DNA of 17,294 nucleotides from positions 1 to 17,294 of the forward strand of contig JAISDM010000241.1 of NCBI GenBank assembly GCA_031264885.1, read 5' to 3'. Of the stretch, positions 1-7,472 are shown one piece after another (within the stretch, counting starts at the first letter, position 1; each line of letters starts with the position of its first letter). The stretch is from Peptococcaceae bacterium. Its GTDB lineage: Bacteria; Bacillota; Peptococcia; DRI-13; UBA5745. Made by a program: the position numbers and the translations under genes. Under the pieces are notes generated by a model. That model made no database searches, was not told where the DNA came from, and was given only the letters and a program-made list of their open reading frames with translations.

Positions 1-14
1 AGCCGCGATGTAGT

Positions 15-20
15 TATAAT
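15..20 (+). promoter_or_regulatory. -10 box of the tRNA-Ser promoter
   Basis: A perfect TATAAT hexamer lies 24 bases upstream of the mature tRNA-Ser 5' end. That distance fits a stable-RNA promoter with a short leader. The matching -35 box would fall before the window start, so only half of the promoter can be seen. Confidence 0.55.
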
Positions 21-44
21 CATACTCGGCCCCAATGGGAACTC

Positions 45-132
45 GGAGGAGTACCGAAGTGGTGAAGGGGTCGCACTCGAAATGCGATAGGCCGGCAACG
101 GCGCGTGGGTTCAACCCCCACCTCCTCCGCCA
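45..132 (+). tRNA. tRNA-Ser (anticodon CGA)
   Basis: The sequence folds as a class II tRNA. The acceptor stem GGAGGAG (45-51) pairs with CTCCTCC (122-128), followed by discriminator G and an encoded CCA (130-132). The anticodon stem TCGCA/TGCGA encloses the loop CTCGAAA, giving anticodon CGA, which reads UCG serine codons. A long variable arm (GGCCGGCAACGGC region) and a T-arm with GGTTCAACC follow. The long variable arm and the CGA anticodon both identify serine. A terminator follows directly, so it appears to be a single-tRNA transcript or the end of one. Confidence 0.95.
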
Positions 133-160
133 GCGACATTGTCCAATTTAGATATTGGGC

Positions 161-209
161 TTAAAAATGCCGTGAATTCTGACCGAAAGGTCGGATTCAC
201 GGCCTTTTT
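161..209 (+). terminator. Bidirectional rho-independent terminator
   Basis: GCCGTGAAT (169-177) pairs with ATTCACGGC (195-203). An inner GACC/GGTC stem is closed by a GAAA tetraloop. On the plus strand a T run (205-209) follows. On the minus strand the stem is followed by the complement of 161-168, which reads ATTTTTAA. The element can therefore end both the tRNA-Ser transcript and the leftward sugar operon that stops at 238. Confidence 0.88.
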
Positions 210-237
210 GTGCTCCAGACAAAACATTGAACCGGTG

Positions 238-1143
238 TCAGGCGAAAAACTGGCTCAAGTACCGTTTGCTGAGGGCCAGGCCGCTCTCTATGGTTTCCGC
301 GTTTTGCTCAAACGCCCGGTCTTCCATTTCTACGCAGACATGCCCGTCGTAGCCGATGTCGCTGAGGGCGCTTGCGTAGGCGCCCCAGTCCACATCCCCG
401 AGCCCTGGAAGCTTCGGCGCCATAAATTCCAGCGGATACGCCATGACGCCCACATCGGCCAGCTTATCCCGGAATAATTTGACGTCCTTGCAATGCACAT
501 GGAAGATTCGGTCTTTAAACTCGTAAAGAGGCTTGATATAGTCGATCATCTGCCATACAAAATGGCTGGGATCATAGTTCAGGCCGAAGTATGGGCTGGG
601 GATCGCCTCAAACATCCTGCGCCAGACGGCCGGGGCAGAGGCCAGATTCTGTCCGCCGGGCCACTCGTCGCGCGTGAACAGCATGGGGCAGTTTTCGATC
701 GCGACGCGCACGCCGTTCTCTTCGGCAAAAGCGATGAGCGGCGGCCAGACGGCTTTAAACAAGGCAAAATTCTCTTCCACATCAAGGGTTTGATCCCGGC
801 CGATAAAGGTCGTCACCATTCCGACGCCCAGGTCTTTGCCGGCCACGATGAGCTTGCGCAGATGCTCGGCGGCGGCCTCGCGCTTGCCCGGATCGGGAGA
901 TAAAATGTTGGGATAAAAACCCAGCGATGATATCTCTACGCTGTGCCGCTCGCATACGGCGCGCACATGTTCGGCGTCCAAACGGTCCACATCCAGATGA
1001 CTGACGCCGGCGTACCGGCGCTCGGCGCCCGCGGCGGGCCAGCAGGCCAGTTCCACACAGCCATAGCCCAGCTTCCCCGCCGTGGCGACGACGTCGTCAA
1101 ATCCCAGATGTCCCAGGATCGAACTCACGAATCCAAGTTTCAT
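238..1143 (-). CDS. Sugar phosphate isomerase/epimerase-like TIM-barrel protein
   Basis: A 301-aa protein of the xylose-isomerase-like TIM-barrel superfamily (AP endonuclease 2 fold; relatives include IolE-, IolH- and tagatose-3-epimerase-like enzymes). Visible metal-site signatures are VAIEN (Glu150), NYDPSH (Asp191, His194), HVHCKD (His217) and CVEMED (Glu272), the usual divalent-metal set, so the enzyme looks active. GLGDVDW (247-253) is also typical of the family. The ATG at 1143 was chosen because MKLGFVSS is the normal family N-terminus and a GGAAGGG site lies 11 bases upstream; in-frame codons further upstream extend into unrelated sequence. It is the last gene of the leftward sugar block, separated from the preceding dehydrogenase by 248 bases of repeats. 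The likely role is isomerisation, epimerisation or dehydration of an oxidised sugar or polyol. The substrate is unknown. Confidence 0.85.
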   Translation of the reverse strand: MKLGFVSSILGHLGFDDVVATAGKLGYGCVELACWPAAGAERRYAGVSHLDVDRLDAEHVRAVCERHSVEISSLGFYPNILSPDPGKREAAAEHLRKLIVAGKDLGVGMVTTFIGRDQTLDVEENFALFKAVWPPLIAFAEENGVRVAIENCPMLFTRDEWPGGQNLASAPAVWRRMFEAIPSPYFGLNYDPSHFVWQMIDYIKPLYEFKDRIFHVHCKDVKLFRDKLADVGVMAYPLEFMAPKLPGLGDVDWGAYASALSDIGYDGHVCVEMEDRAFEQNAETIESGLALSKRYLSQFFA

Positions 1144-1192
1144 TACATCAACATCCCTTCCTTTTAATGTTGCAGTTCGGTTTGTCAAAGAC

Positions 1193-1219
1193 GGGGCGGC
1201 AGAATGCCGCCCCCTACGG
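1193..1219 (+). repeat. Intergenic palindromic repeat, copy A
   Basis: GGGGCGGCA (1193-1201), loop GAA and TGCCGCCCC (1205-1213) form a 9-bp perfect stem, followed by the family's right flank CCTACGG. The same core recurs at 7248, 8541, 8591, 9611, 12511 and 16511. In the leftward transcript the strand reads CCGTAGGG followed by the hairpin, the same sense orientation as the copies at 8541, 8591 and 16511. Confidence 0.85.
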
Positions 1220-1226
1220 GTATTCG

Positions 1227-1372
1227 CGCCCTGTCATACCGCGTCGCGCCCTGTCATTCCGGCTTTATGCCGGAATCCAAAAATGATAAACCAAGGAACC
1301 TGGATTCTGGGACAAGCCCAGAATGACAAGATATGGCGCCGGAATGACAGGAATATGCCGCCCCTGCGGGCG
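1227..1372. repeat. Nested palindromic repeats (ATTCCGG/CCGGAAT family)
   Basis: Two hairpins face each other. ATTCCGGC (1257-1264) pairs with GCCGGAAT (1270-1277), and ATTCTGGG (1304-1311) pairs with CCCAGAAT (1317-1324). They are bounded by TGTCATTC (1252-1259) and GAATGACA (1321-1328), making a palindrome of palindromes about 77 bases long. On the left, GCGCCCTGTCAT occurs twice in direct repeat (from about 1227 and 1244). On the right lie another CCGGAATGACAGG and a decayed half of the GCCGCCC repeat (about 1355-1372). The structure resembles non-coding interspersed elements found in many bacterial genomes. There is no coding potential. Confidence 0.75.
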
Positions 1373-1391
1373 CATAAGAGGGGCGTCTGTT

Positions 1392-2501
1392 TCAGAAGCG
1401 GATCTCTTTCCCTGTTTCGGCGGATCTGTAGATGGCGTCCAGCGCCGCGGTGACCAAGAAGGCTTGCTCGGGTTTCACCAGGGGCGAGCCCTGGCCGCGC
1501 AGGGCCATGAGCCACTGTTTGGCCTCGATGACGCCGGGATCCTGCGAGGCGCCGTCGAAATAAGCCACATGGCCTCCGGGCGCGATTCTCTCCTCCAGCA
1601 GAAGGCCGTGAGCGCCCCGGTTGATGTACAGCTCATCCTTCTCAAAGCTCATGCCGGAACGGATCTCGGCGCCCGCCTTCGTGCCGCACAGGGTGGTGGC
1701 CGCTTCGCGGGACTCCAGCACATTGAGGGCCCAGGAAGCCTCCAGGATGACGGTGGCGCCGTTTTTCATTTTGATGAAACCGAAGGCGGAATCCTCCACT
1801 TCGTAGGTTTCGGGATCCCAGGGGCCAAAGATGTTGCCCTCGGTGGCTTCCCGCAGCCTGCCCAATTTGTGAAAAACGCTCCCGCTCACGCTCTGCAGCT
1901 CATAATTATCCATCATCCAAAGGGTCAGATCCAGGGCGTGGGTGCCGATGTCGATCAAAGGCCCGCCGCCCTGCTTGGATTTGTCCGGAAACACGCCCCA
2001 GGTGGGAACGGCGCGGCGGCGCACCGCCGGAGCCTTGGCGAAATAAATCTCACCCAGCTCGCCCGCGCGGCAGACTTTATGCAGCATCTGCGCTTCCGGC
2101 CTGAAACGGTTCTGATAGCCGATCGTAAAGAGCCGGCCGCTTTTTTTCCAGGCGTCCATCATCTGCTGGGCGTCTTCCGTATTGGCGGCCATGGGCTTCT
2201 CACACATCACATGCTTGCCCGCGGCAAAAGCGTCCGCGGTGATCCGGCAGTGAGAAACATTCGGCGTCAGAACATGCGCCGCTTCCACATCCGGGTTCTT
2301 CAGGAGTTCCCGATAGTCGGTATAGACCTTCGCGCCCCCGGCGCCATATTCCCTGGCCGCCTTGGCCGCGCGCTCCTCAATAATATCGCAAAACGCCACA
2401 ATTTCGCACAGTTCATGATTTGCTTTGAGACTCGGCAGATGCTTCAGCTCGGCGATGCCGCCGCAGCCGATGAGTCCGACCTTCACCTTTGTATCGCTCA
2501 T
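1392..2501 (-). CDS. Gfo/Idh/MocA family NAD(P)-dependent oxidoreductase
   Basis: A 369-aa dehydrogenase, the usual length for this family. Residues 7-17 (KVGLIGCGGIA) form the Rossmann GxGxxA nucleotide-binding loop. HVMCEKPMA (97-105) contains the family EKP motif, in which Lys102 is the expected catalytic lysine. GGGPLIDIGTHALD (178-191) carries the conserved substrate-domain Asp and His (Asp184, His188). Members oxidise or reduce sugars, inositols or sugar-like hydroxyls with NAD(P). The ATG at 2501 was chosen because GGGAGGAG lies 11 bases upstream and MSDTKVKVGLIG gives the expected short lead-in. The upstream extension encodes only repeat-derived sequence. It shares little with the neighbouring dehydrogenase beyond family motifs, so it is not a recent duplicate. 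The substrate is not predictable. Confidence 0.9.
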   Translation of the reverse strand: MSDTKVKVGLIGCGGIAELKHLPSLKANHELCEIVAFCDIIEERAAKAAREYGAGGAKVYTDYRELLKNPDVEAAHVLTPNVSHCRITADAFAAGKHVMCEKPMAANTEDAQQMMDAWKKSGRLFTIGYQNRFRPEAQMLHKVCRAGELGEIYFAKAPAVRRRAVPTWGVFPDKSKQGGGPLIDIGTHALDLTLWMMDNYELQSVSGSVFHKLGRLREATEGNIFGPWDPETYEVEDSAFGFIKMKNGATVILEASWALNVLESREAATTLCGTKAGAEIRSGMSFEKDELYINRGAHGLLLEERIAPGGHVAYFDGASQDPGVIEAKQWLMALRGQGSPLVKPEQAFLVTAALDAIYRSAETGKEIRF

Positions 2502-2538
2502 AAATCGTACAGCTCCTCCCATCATTTCAGTCATGCCC

Positions 2539-2592
2539 GTCATTCCGGCGTCACAGCCATATCAGTCACGCCAGGCTTGTGACCCGGAATCC
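2539..2592. repeat. Long palindromic repeat between the two dehydrogenase genes
   Basis: ATTCCGG (2542-2548) and CCGGAAT (2584-2590) form the outer stem. GTCACAGCC (2550-2558) and GGCTTGTGAC (2574-2583) form the inner stem with one bulged base. The element belongs to the same ATTCCGG/CCGGAAT family as 1227-1372. It fills most of the 101-bp gap and would form a strong mRNA hairpin in the leftward transcript. Confidence 0.75.
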
Positions 2593-2602
2593 GTCAAATT
2601 CC

Positions 2603-3670
2603 TCAGTCGTCATAATCGAAGCGGACGGCCATACCCGTCTCCGCCGATTGAAACACCGCCTGCATCAATTCCAGGACCCGCCGGACTTCCTCATTCTTGA
2701 TTTTGAACGACTCTTTGCCGTTGAGTACCGCGCGGTAGTTGCGGTAAAACTCCAGCCAGGCGGTTTCCGCGGCTTCCGGCACGGCCGGCAGATCCTCCTC
2801 CAGCAGTTCGCCGGGCGGCACGGGGATATAACTGCGGGTGGGGCCGGCCACGTTGGGCTCGATGCGGGGCGGCAGTTTCTCCAGCACGCGGCTGGTCTTG
2901 TACAGCTTCCCGTCCCCCGCGAAGGAGAGTATCTCCGCGGTCCCCCTGTCTCCGCAGACAAACCAGCGCGGATAGGGTTTCAGCACATAGGTACACAGGT
3001 TCAGGTTCACCGTTTGCCCGCCGCGGAACTTAATGATGATTTTGTAATAATCGTCCACCTCTGTGTGGAACACGTTCTTCAGATCGGCAAAAACCGTACC
3101 GACCTTGTCCGGGATCAGTTGCAGCGCCTGATCGATGCAATGCACGCCCCAATCGTACACCATGCCGCCGCCGTATTCCTTAAACTGGTGCCAGCCCTGC
3201 ACACGCCCGCTGGGCATATGGATGTTGGACTCGATGTTGAAGATTTCGCCGATCCGTTTTTCGTCATAGATTTTTTTTACGATACAAAAATCCCTGTCCC
3301 ACCGCCTGTTCTGGTGTACCTCAAACAGCACGCCCCGCTCCCACGCCGCCTGTACCATTGCGTCAAAATCGGCGGGGAGCAGCGCGGCCGGTTTTTCGCA
3401 GATCACATTCTTCCCCGCGGCCGCCGCTTTGACCGCGTATTCTTTGTGCAGATGATTGGGAACGGTCAGCAATACCGTATTGATGGAGCCGTCATTAAAA
3501 AAACCTTCCTCGTCATTGAGGTACGCCTTGACGCCCAGCGCCTCCGCGTCCGCCAACTGAACGGCCTCAATGTCGCAGGCGGTCACAAACGTGACCCCCG
3601 GAACCTTCACATGTTCCGCGTGATAATGTCCCATACCGCCGAATCCCATAACGCCTATTCTCAGATCCAT
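2603..3670 (-). CDS. Gfo/Idh/MocA family NAD(P)-dependent oxidoreductase
   Basis: A 355-aa member of the family. RIGVMGFGGMG (4-14) is the nucleotide-binding loop. NVICEKPAA (88-96) holds the EKP motif with the likely catalytic Lys93. YGGGMVYDWGVHCID (166-180) holds the substrate-domain Asp173, His177 and Asp180. The start codon lies only 5 bases after the permease stop. Its AAAGGAG site is inside the last permease codons, so translation is probably coupled and the gene belongs to the transporter operon. It is likely to oxidise the imported compound or a product of it. Which hydroxyl is oxidised and whether NAD or NADP is used cannot be told. Confidence 0.9.
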   Translation of the reverse strand: MDLRIGVMGFGGMGHYHAEHVKVPGVTFVTACDIEAVQLADAEALGVKAYLNDEEGFFNDGSINTVLLTVPNHLHKEYAVKAAAAGKNVICEKPAALLPADFDAMVQAAWERGVLFEVHQNRRWDRDFCIVKKIYDEKRIGEIFNIESNIHMPSGRVQGWHQFKEYGGGMVYDWGVHCIDQALQLIPDKVGTVFADLKNVFHTEVDDYYKIIIKFRGGQTVNLNLCTYVLKPYPRWFVCGDRGTAEILSFAGDGKLYKTSRVLEKLPPRIEPNVAGPTRSYIPVPPGELLEEDLPAVPEAAETAWLEFYRNYRAVLNGKESFKIKNEEVRRVLELMQAVFQSAETGMAVRFDYDD

Positions 3671-3675
3671 CGGCC

Positions 3676-4674
3676 CTACTCCTTTCTCATACGACGCATT
3701 TTATTATTGACATACAGTGTGGACGCCACATCCAGCCCCACCGCGAACAAAATCAGCAAACCCTTGGCCACCAGCTGCCAGTTGGAGTCCATGCCCGCCA
3801 GGTTGAGTACATTGGTAATCACGCCCACGATGAGACAGCCCAGCAACGTGCCGCCCACTTTCCCATATCCGCCCGACAGCGGCGTGCCGCCGATTACGAC
3901 GGCCGCGATGGCGTCCATCTCCATGCCCTGGCCGGCGGGGGGCTGGGCGCTGGCCGCGCGCCCCGTCATGATGGCGGCGGCAATGGCGGCGCAGACGCCC
4001 ATCAGCACATATACCAGCACAATGGTCTGGTCCACGTTCACCCCGGACGTGCGCGCGGCTTCCCGGTTGCCGCCGGTGGCGACAGCGCGGCGGCCGAACG
4101 CCGTCATATTCAGCAGGACAAAAACCGACACCCCTACGGCGGCCATAATATAAATAGGAATGGGAACAGGCCCCCAATAGCCCTGCCCGACCGCCCGGAA
4201 CGCGGGCGGAATGCCGGAGACGGGGGAGGTGTTGCTCAGCAAGTAACAAGCCCCCTTAAACACCTGTCCGCTGGCCAGCGTAACGATGAACAGCGGCAAT
4301 TTGAGTTTTACCCCGATCAAACCGTTGATTAGCCCGCACAGAGCGCCGGCGGCGATGCCCACGGCCAGCGCGCCCCAGAAGCCCAGGGCGGTCTTTGAGA
4401 TCATCGCCATGATCACGCCCAGCATACCCAGCATGGTGCCCACGGAAAGATCCAGATTGCCGGAAGCGATGACGCAGGTAAATCCGATTCCTATGACGGC
4501 GCTGGTGCAGATTTGCCGGACGACATTCGTCAGATTGGTCAAGGAAAAAAACAGTCCGTTGGTGGCGACAAAGCCTACGGCGCATAAGGCCATCAGGATA
4601 ATCAGCGCCTTGTTGTCCATGACAAAGTTCAAAAACTTTGCTTTCCATTTAGAGCTTCTGTTCGTGGAATTCAA
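3676..4674 (-). CDS. RbsC-type sugar ABC transporter permease (TTG start)
   Basis: A 332-aa inner-membrane permease of the ribose/galactose (BPD_transp_2) family, with many hydrophobic segments from residue 20 onward. Family signatures include IASGNLDLSVGTMLG near residue 70 and the ATPase-contact loop GGTPLSGGYGKVGGTLLG near residue 270. Translation appears to begin at TTG (4674-4672), preceded by a GGGGGGA site formed by the last codons of the ATPase gene. The two genes are 3 bases apart. The next in-frame ATG (Met19) has no ribosome binding site and would trim the cytoplasmic N-terminus. A homodimer would pair with the adjacent RbsA-type ATPase and, in all likelihood, the divergently encoded binding lipoprotein. 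Confidence 0.92.
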   Translation of the reverse strand: MNSTNRSSKWKAKFLNFVMDNKALIILMALCAVGFVATNGLFFSLTNLTNVVRQICTSAVIGIGFTCVIASGNLDLSVGTMLGMLGVIMAMISKTALGFWGALAVGIAAGALCGLINGLIGVKLKLPLFIVTLASGQVFKGACYLLSNTSPVSGIPPAFRAVGQGYWGPVPIPIYIMAAVGVSVFVLLNMTAFGRRAVATGGNREAARTSGVNVDQTIVLVYVLMGVCAAIAAAIMTGRAASAQPPAGQGMEMDAIAAVVIGGTPLSGGYGKVGGTLLGCLIVGVITNVLNLAGMDSNWQLVAKGLLILFAVGLDVASTLYVNNKMRRMRKE

Positions 4675-4677
4675 TGG

Positions 4678-6195
4678 TTATCCCCCCTGCGTGTCTATGG
4701 TTCCAAAAGCGTATTGCAGCAGTTTTTCCTGGCTGGCCGACCCGCGGGGGATATCGCCCGCGAGTTCTCCCTCGCGCACGACGATCACTCTGTCGCTCAT
4801 CCCCAGAATCTCAGGCAGTTCGGAAGAAATCATGATCACGGCTTTGCCCTGCCGCGCCAGCATACTGATGAGACGGTGTATCTCGGCTTTGGAACTGACG
4901 TCGATGCCTCGCGTGGGCTCGTCCAAAATCAGCACCGTAGGGTTGGTCTGCAGCCATCTGGCAATGATGGCTTTCTGCTGGTTGCCGCCGGACAGAGCGC
5001 TGATGCGCTGCCTCATGTTCGGCGTTTTTACATTCAGGGCGCCCACCATTTTTTCAGCGTCTCCGGTTTCTTTGCTTCTGTTCACAAAACCCAGGAAACG
5101 GGTGACGGTCTTCAGATAAGCCAGGGATATATTCAGGGTTACCGACAAGTTGGGGATGATGCCTAAGCGCAGGCGGTCTTCCGTCACCATCGCCAGCCTG
5201 TGCCCGATGGCGTCCGCCGGCGACTTGACCCGGATCTGTTTCCCCCCGAGCCAGATCTCGCCCGAGTCCAGTTTGTCGATGCCAAATATGGCCCGCATGA
5301 TCTCCGTCCGTCCCGCGCCCACCAGGCCGTAGAAACCCAAAATTTCCCCGGCGCGCACCTCGAAACTCACATTGCTGAAGACACCGGCGGAAGACAGCTG
5401 CTTCACTTCCATCACCACATCCCCGATTTCAGCCTCTTCTTTGGGGAACAGCGCGGTGATTTCGCGCCCGGCGATCTCCGTCACCAGCTGATCCTTGGTG
5501 ATGCCGTCCGTGGGATGGTCGGACACATATTTCCCGTCGCGCATAACGGTGACATGGTGGCAGATATCAAAAATTTCATCCAGTTTGTGGGAAATAAAAA
5601 TGATCGAAACGCCGTTTTCCGAGAGTTCGCGGGCAATAGCGTAGAGAAGACGGACTTCCGAGTCCGTCAAAGAACTGGTGGGCTCGTCCATCACCACGAC
5701 TCTGGAATCATAAGAAATGGCTCTGGCCAGCTCTACCAGCTGCATGTGAGCGATGCTCAGCCGGTGAACCATCGTTCTGGGATTGATTTGGATCTTTAAA
5801 CGGCGCAGCAGATCCTCCGTGGCTTGATAGCGCCGGTTTTTGTCGATCAGCCAGCCTTTCTGAAAATCCTTTTCCCGTCCGATCCAGATGTTCTCCGACA
5901 CGTCCACGGTAGGCACCAGGCTTATTTCCTGATGGATCATAGAAATGCCCGACGTCAAAGCGTCCCCGGGCGATTTAAAATTCACCGGCCGCCCTTTGTA
6001 AATGATCTCCCCGCTGTCCGGAGTATAGATGCCCAGCAGTATCTTCATTAAGGTGGATTTTCCGGCGCCGTTTTCACCGATCAGCGCGTGAATCTCACCC
6101 TTCTTTACGCGCAGATTCGCTTTATCCAGAGCTTTGACGCCGGGGAATGTTTTCACAATATCCCGCATTTCCAAAATGATCTCGTCTCGCGGCAC
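4678..6195 (-). CDS. RbsA/MglA-type sugar ABC transporter ATPase, duplicated domains (GTG start)
   Basis: A 505-aa tandem ATPase of the ribose/galactose importer family. The first half has Walker A GENGAGKS (about 40-47), an atypical signature LSIAHMQ and Walker B VVVMDEPTSS. The second half has the degenerate Walker A GLVGAGRTE usual for this family, a canonical LSGGNQQK signature and LILDEPTRGID. One competent and one degenerate site is the normal arrangement in RbsA and MglA. The GTG at 6195 was chosen because AGGAGGTGA sits 6 bases upstream. It is the second gene of the leftward operon, 21 bases after the TIM-barrel gene. It would energise import through the RbsC-type permease. Confidence 0.93.
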   Translation of the reverse strand: MPRDEIILEMRDIVKTFPGVKALDKANLRVKKGEIHALIGENGAGKSTLMKILLGIYTPDSGEIIYKGRPVNFKSPGDALTSGISMIHQEISLVPTVDVSENIWIGREKDFQKGWLIDKNRRYQATEDLLRRLKIQINPRTMVHRLSIAHMQLVELARAISYDSRVVVMDEPTSSLTDSEVRLLYAIARELSENGVSIIFISHKLDEIFDICHHVTVMRDGKYVSDHPTDGITKDQLVTEIAGREITALFPKEEAEIGDVVMEVKQLSSAGVFSNVSFEVRAGEILGFYGLVGAGRTEIMRAIFGIDKLDSGEIWLGGKQIRVKSPADAIGHRLAMVTEDRLRLGIIPNLSVTLNISLAYLKTVTRFLGFVNRSKETGDAEKMVGALNVKTPNMRQRISALSGGNQQKAIIARWLQTNPTVLILDEPTRGIDVSSKAEIHRLISMLARQGKAVIMISSELPEILGMSDRVIVVREGELAGDIPRGSASQEKLLQYAFGTIDTQGG

Positions 6196-6216
6196 GCCCG
6201 GTCACCTCCTGTGTCG

Positions 6217-7074
6217 TCAGACCCATTGAACGCCGCTGAATTTTTGCAGATTCCCGCGGCTGATTTTGATGCTCTCAAATTCTCCCAGCTGACTGAAATC
6301 CTGCTCTAAGACGATATACTCCGCCTCGCAGACCTCGTTTCCCGTTTGAATGATGCTTTGGATGTCCATAAGTCCGGCGCCGATTTCAGCAAAGGTAATC
6401 TCGCGCATATCGCGCCCAAAGCGGTCGAAATCGATATAATCGCCGCTTTCCTCCGCGGAAGCCAGCAGGTTGATCTCAGACTCGTATCCCTTAGTATAGT
6501 CCTTTTGGTGGATAAGACATACACGGCGCCCCAAACGTTTCAAAAGGGCCACCGGATCCTGCCCGGCGCGCATGGCCCAATAGGTGTCAATTTCAAAGCC
6601 GACCAGTCCCGGATCAAGGCGCTCCAGCAGCGTGTCGAACGCGGTTTGACCGTCCAAATGCTGAAATTCGTGAAAATGGTTGTGGTACACCATCCGCATC
6701 CCGGCGGCTTTGCACATCTCCCCCATCCGATTGAGCGACTCGGCGGTCGCTTTCACCTCGTCGGAACCGCGGTAAAAGGCGATGGGATAAACGATATACT
6801 TTGTGCCGATTTGACGGTGGTATTCGAGAACAGGCGGCAGTCCCCGGGGCGTGAGGGGCATCACATGCGCTCCTATGACCTTGGCGCCCAGACCGTCCAG
6901 GAGTTCCTTCATCTGAGGCGCCGGCACCGCGAATCCGACGCCGGGATCCTGATCGGAATCGTGGTTCGCCACTTCCAAATTGCGGTAGCCGGTCTCGACC
7001 ACCTTGCGGACGGTAGAAATAGGATCCCGGGACATGTTTTGACGTACTGAGTAAAGCTGAATCGCTGCTTTCAT
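6217..7074 (-). CDS. Sugar phosphate isomerase/epimerase-like TIM-barrel protein (first gene of leftward operon)
   Basis: A 285-aa xylose-isomerase-like TIM barrel. It begins MKAAIQLYSVR, a classic start for this family. Likely active-site elements are LEVANH (33-38), YHNHFHEF (130-137), FEIDTYWAM (160-168), LIHQKD (187-192) and AEIGAG (229-234). Two adjacent ATGs occur. The second (7074) has AAAGGAG at the better 7-base spacing, and the first would add one Met. It is clearly paralogous to the protein at 8658-9593 across the divergent promoter, but lacks that protein's insert of roughly 25 residues after the HQKD region. As the promoter-proximal gene it probably performs a core step on the imported substrate. 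The family also includes enzymes acting on unphosphorylated and keto sugars. Confidence 0.87.
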   Translation of the reverse strand: MKAAIQLYSVRQNMSRDPISTVRKVVETGYRNLEVANHDSDQDPGVGFAVPAPQMKELLDGLGAKVIGAHVMPLTPRGLPPVLEYHRQIGTKYIVYPIAFYRGSDEVKATAESLNRMGEMCKAAGMRMVYHNHFHEFQHLDGQTAFDTLLERLDPGLVGFEIDTYWAMRAGQDPVALLKRLGRRVCLIHQKDYTKGYESEINLLASAEESGDYIDFDRFGRDMREITFAEIGAGLMDIQSIIQTGNEVCEAEYIVLEQDFSQLGEFESIKISRGNLQKFSGVQWV

Positions 7075-7131
7075 CATTTTTCTCCTTTGCTCAAGCAGGT
7101 TTTTCGTGTAAAATTTCATATATTTTATCAT

Positions 7132-7161
7132 ATGATATCAATATACCGCCCAATAAGTCAA
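7132..7161 (-). promoter_or_regulatory. Promoter of the leftward sugar operon
   Basis: On the minus strand, TTGACT (7161-7156) and TATCAT (7137-7132) are separated by 18 bases, a good sigma-A match. Transcription would begin near 7125, about 50 bases before the TIM-barrel start. The palindrome TATCATATGATA (7126-7137) covers the -10. A cre-like 14-mer TCAAGGCGTTTTCA (7158-7171), with two mismatches to the Bacillus cre consensus, overlaps the -35. Confidence 0.6.
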
Positions 7162-7172
7162 GGCGTTTTCAG

Positions 7173-7202
7173 AAATATTACAAATATCCGCGCGTAATAT
7201 TT
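7173..7202. promoter_or_regulatory. Inverted repeat upstream of the leftward promoter
   Basis: AAATATTAC (7173-7181) and GTAATATTT (7194-7202) form perfect 9-bp arms with a 12-base GC-rich spacer. Relative to the inferred leftward start near 7125 it lies at roughly -48 to -77, a position typical of activator sites. The binding protein is unknown. Confidence 0.45.
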
Positions 7203-7247
7203 TATGGAATATTTGTTATGTATTTCCATTATTGTGCCATACCCCCG

Positions 7248-7276
7248 CAGGCGTGCGGCAGAATGCCGCCCGCCTG
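7248..7276 (+). repeat. Intergenic palindromic repeat, copy C
   Basis: CAGGCG-T-GCGGCA (7248-7260), loop GAA, and TGCCGC-C-CGCCTG (7264-7276) pair over 12 bp with one mismatch. It sits between the two divergent promoters and outside both transcripts, unlike most other copies. It may act as an insulator or simply be an insertion. Confidence 0.75.
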
Positions 7277-7330
7277 GGTACCATACATTCCTGTAAAATT
7301 TACAATAAATTTTATATTTAAATTTTCCAC

Positions 7331-7359
7331 TTGATTTTTTCGTTGCAATAATGTACATT
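7331..7359 (+). promoter_or_regulatory. Promoter of the binding-protein operon
   Basis: TTGATT (7331-7336) and TACATT (7354-7359) lie 17 bases apart. Transcription would start near 7366, giving a leader of about 107 bases before the lipoprotein start. The inverted repeat 7370-7396 would then sit directly at the start of the transcript. Confidence 0.5.
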
Positions 7360-7369
7360 CTAAGTGTGA

Positions 7370-7396
7370 AAATTTGATCGCTTTTGAATCAAATTT
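7370..7396. promoter_or_regulatory. Inverted repeat, candidate operator or leader hairpin
   Basis: AAATTTGAT (7370-7378) and ATCAAATTT (7388-7396) are perfect 9-bp arms around a 9-base spacer, just downstream of the putative binding-protein transcription start. This is a natural place for a repressor operator, possibly for the LacI-family protein encoded at 9662-10666. It lacks the central CG seen in many LacI-family operators, so the assignment is tentative. Confidence 0.45.
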
Positions 7397-7472
7397 ACAA
7401 ACCGTACAGTTATAAAGCTTGCGGAATATCGTGAGAAACAATCAAAGGGTATCAAAAAGGAGGAGAAAAGCT

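Larger units (their letters stand above)
7075..7472. other. AT-rich divergent regulatory region of the sugar locus
   Basis: This 398-base intergenic stretch separates the leftward transporter/dehydrogenase operon from the rightward binding-protein gene. It is visibly more AT-rich than its surroundings. It contains a promoter for each direction, two perfect 9-bp inverted repeats (7173-7202 and 7370-7396), a 12-bp palindrome over the leftward -10, and one repeat copy in the middle (7248-7276). No convincing small gene was seen; short frames here lack ribosome binding sites and run through the repeat. Confidence 0.8.

Noticed and set aside
45..209. Genomic-island attachment site at tRNA-Ser
   Set aside because: No integrase gene is nearby and no second copy of the tRNA 3' end was seen in the window; the terminator follows the tRNA normally.
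7158..7441. Small minus-strand frames in the divergent region
   Set aside because: They lack ribosome binding sites, cross the promoter elements and the palindromic repeat, and encode AT-rich sequence with no recognisable features.
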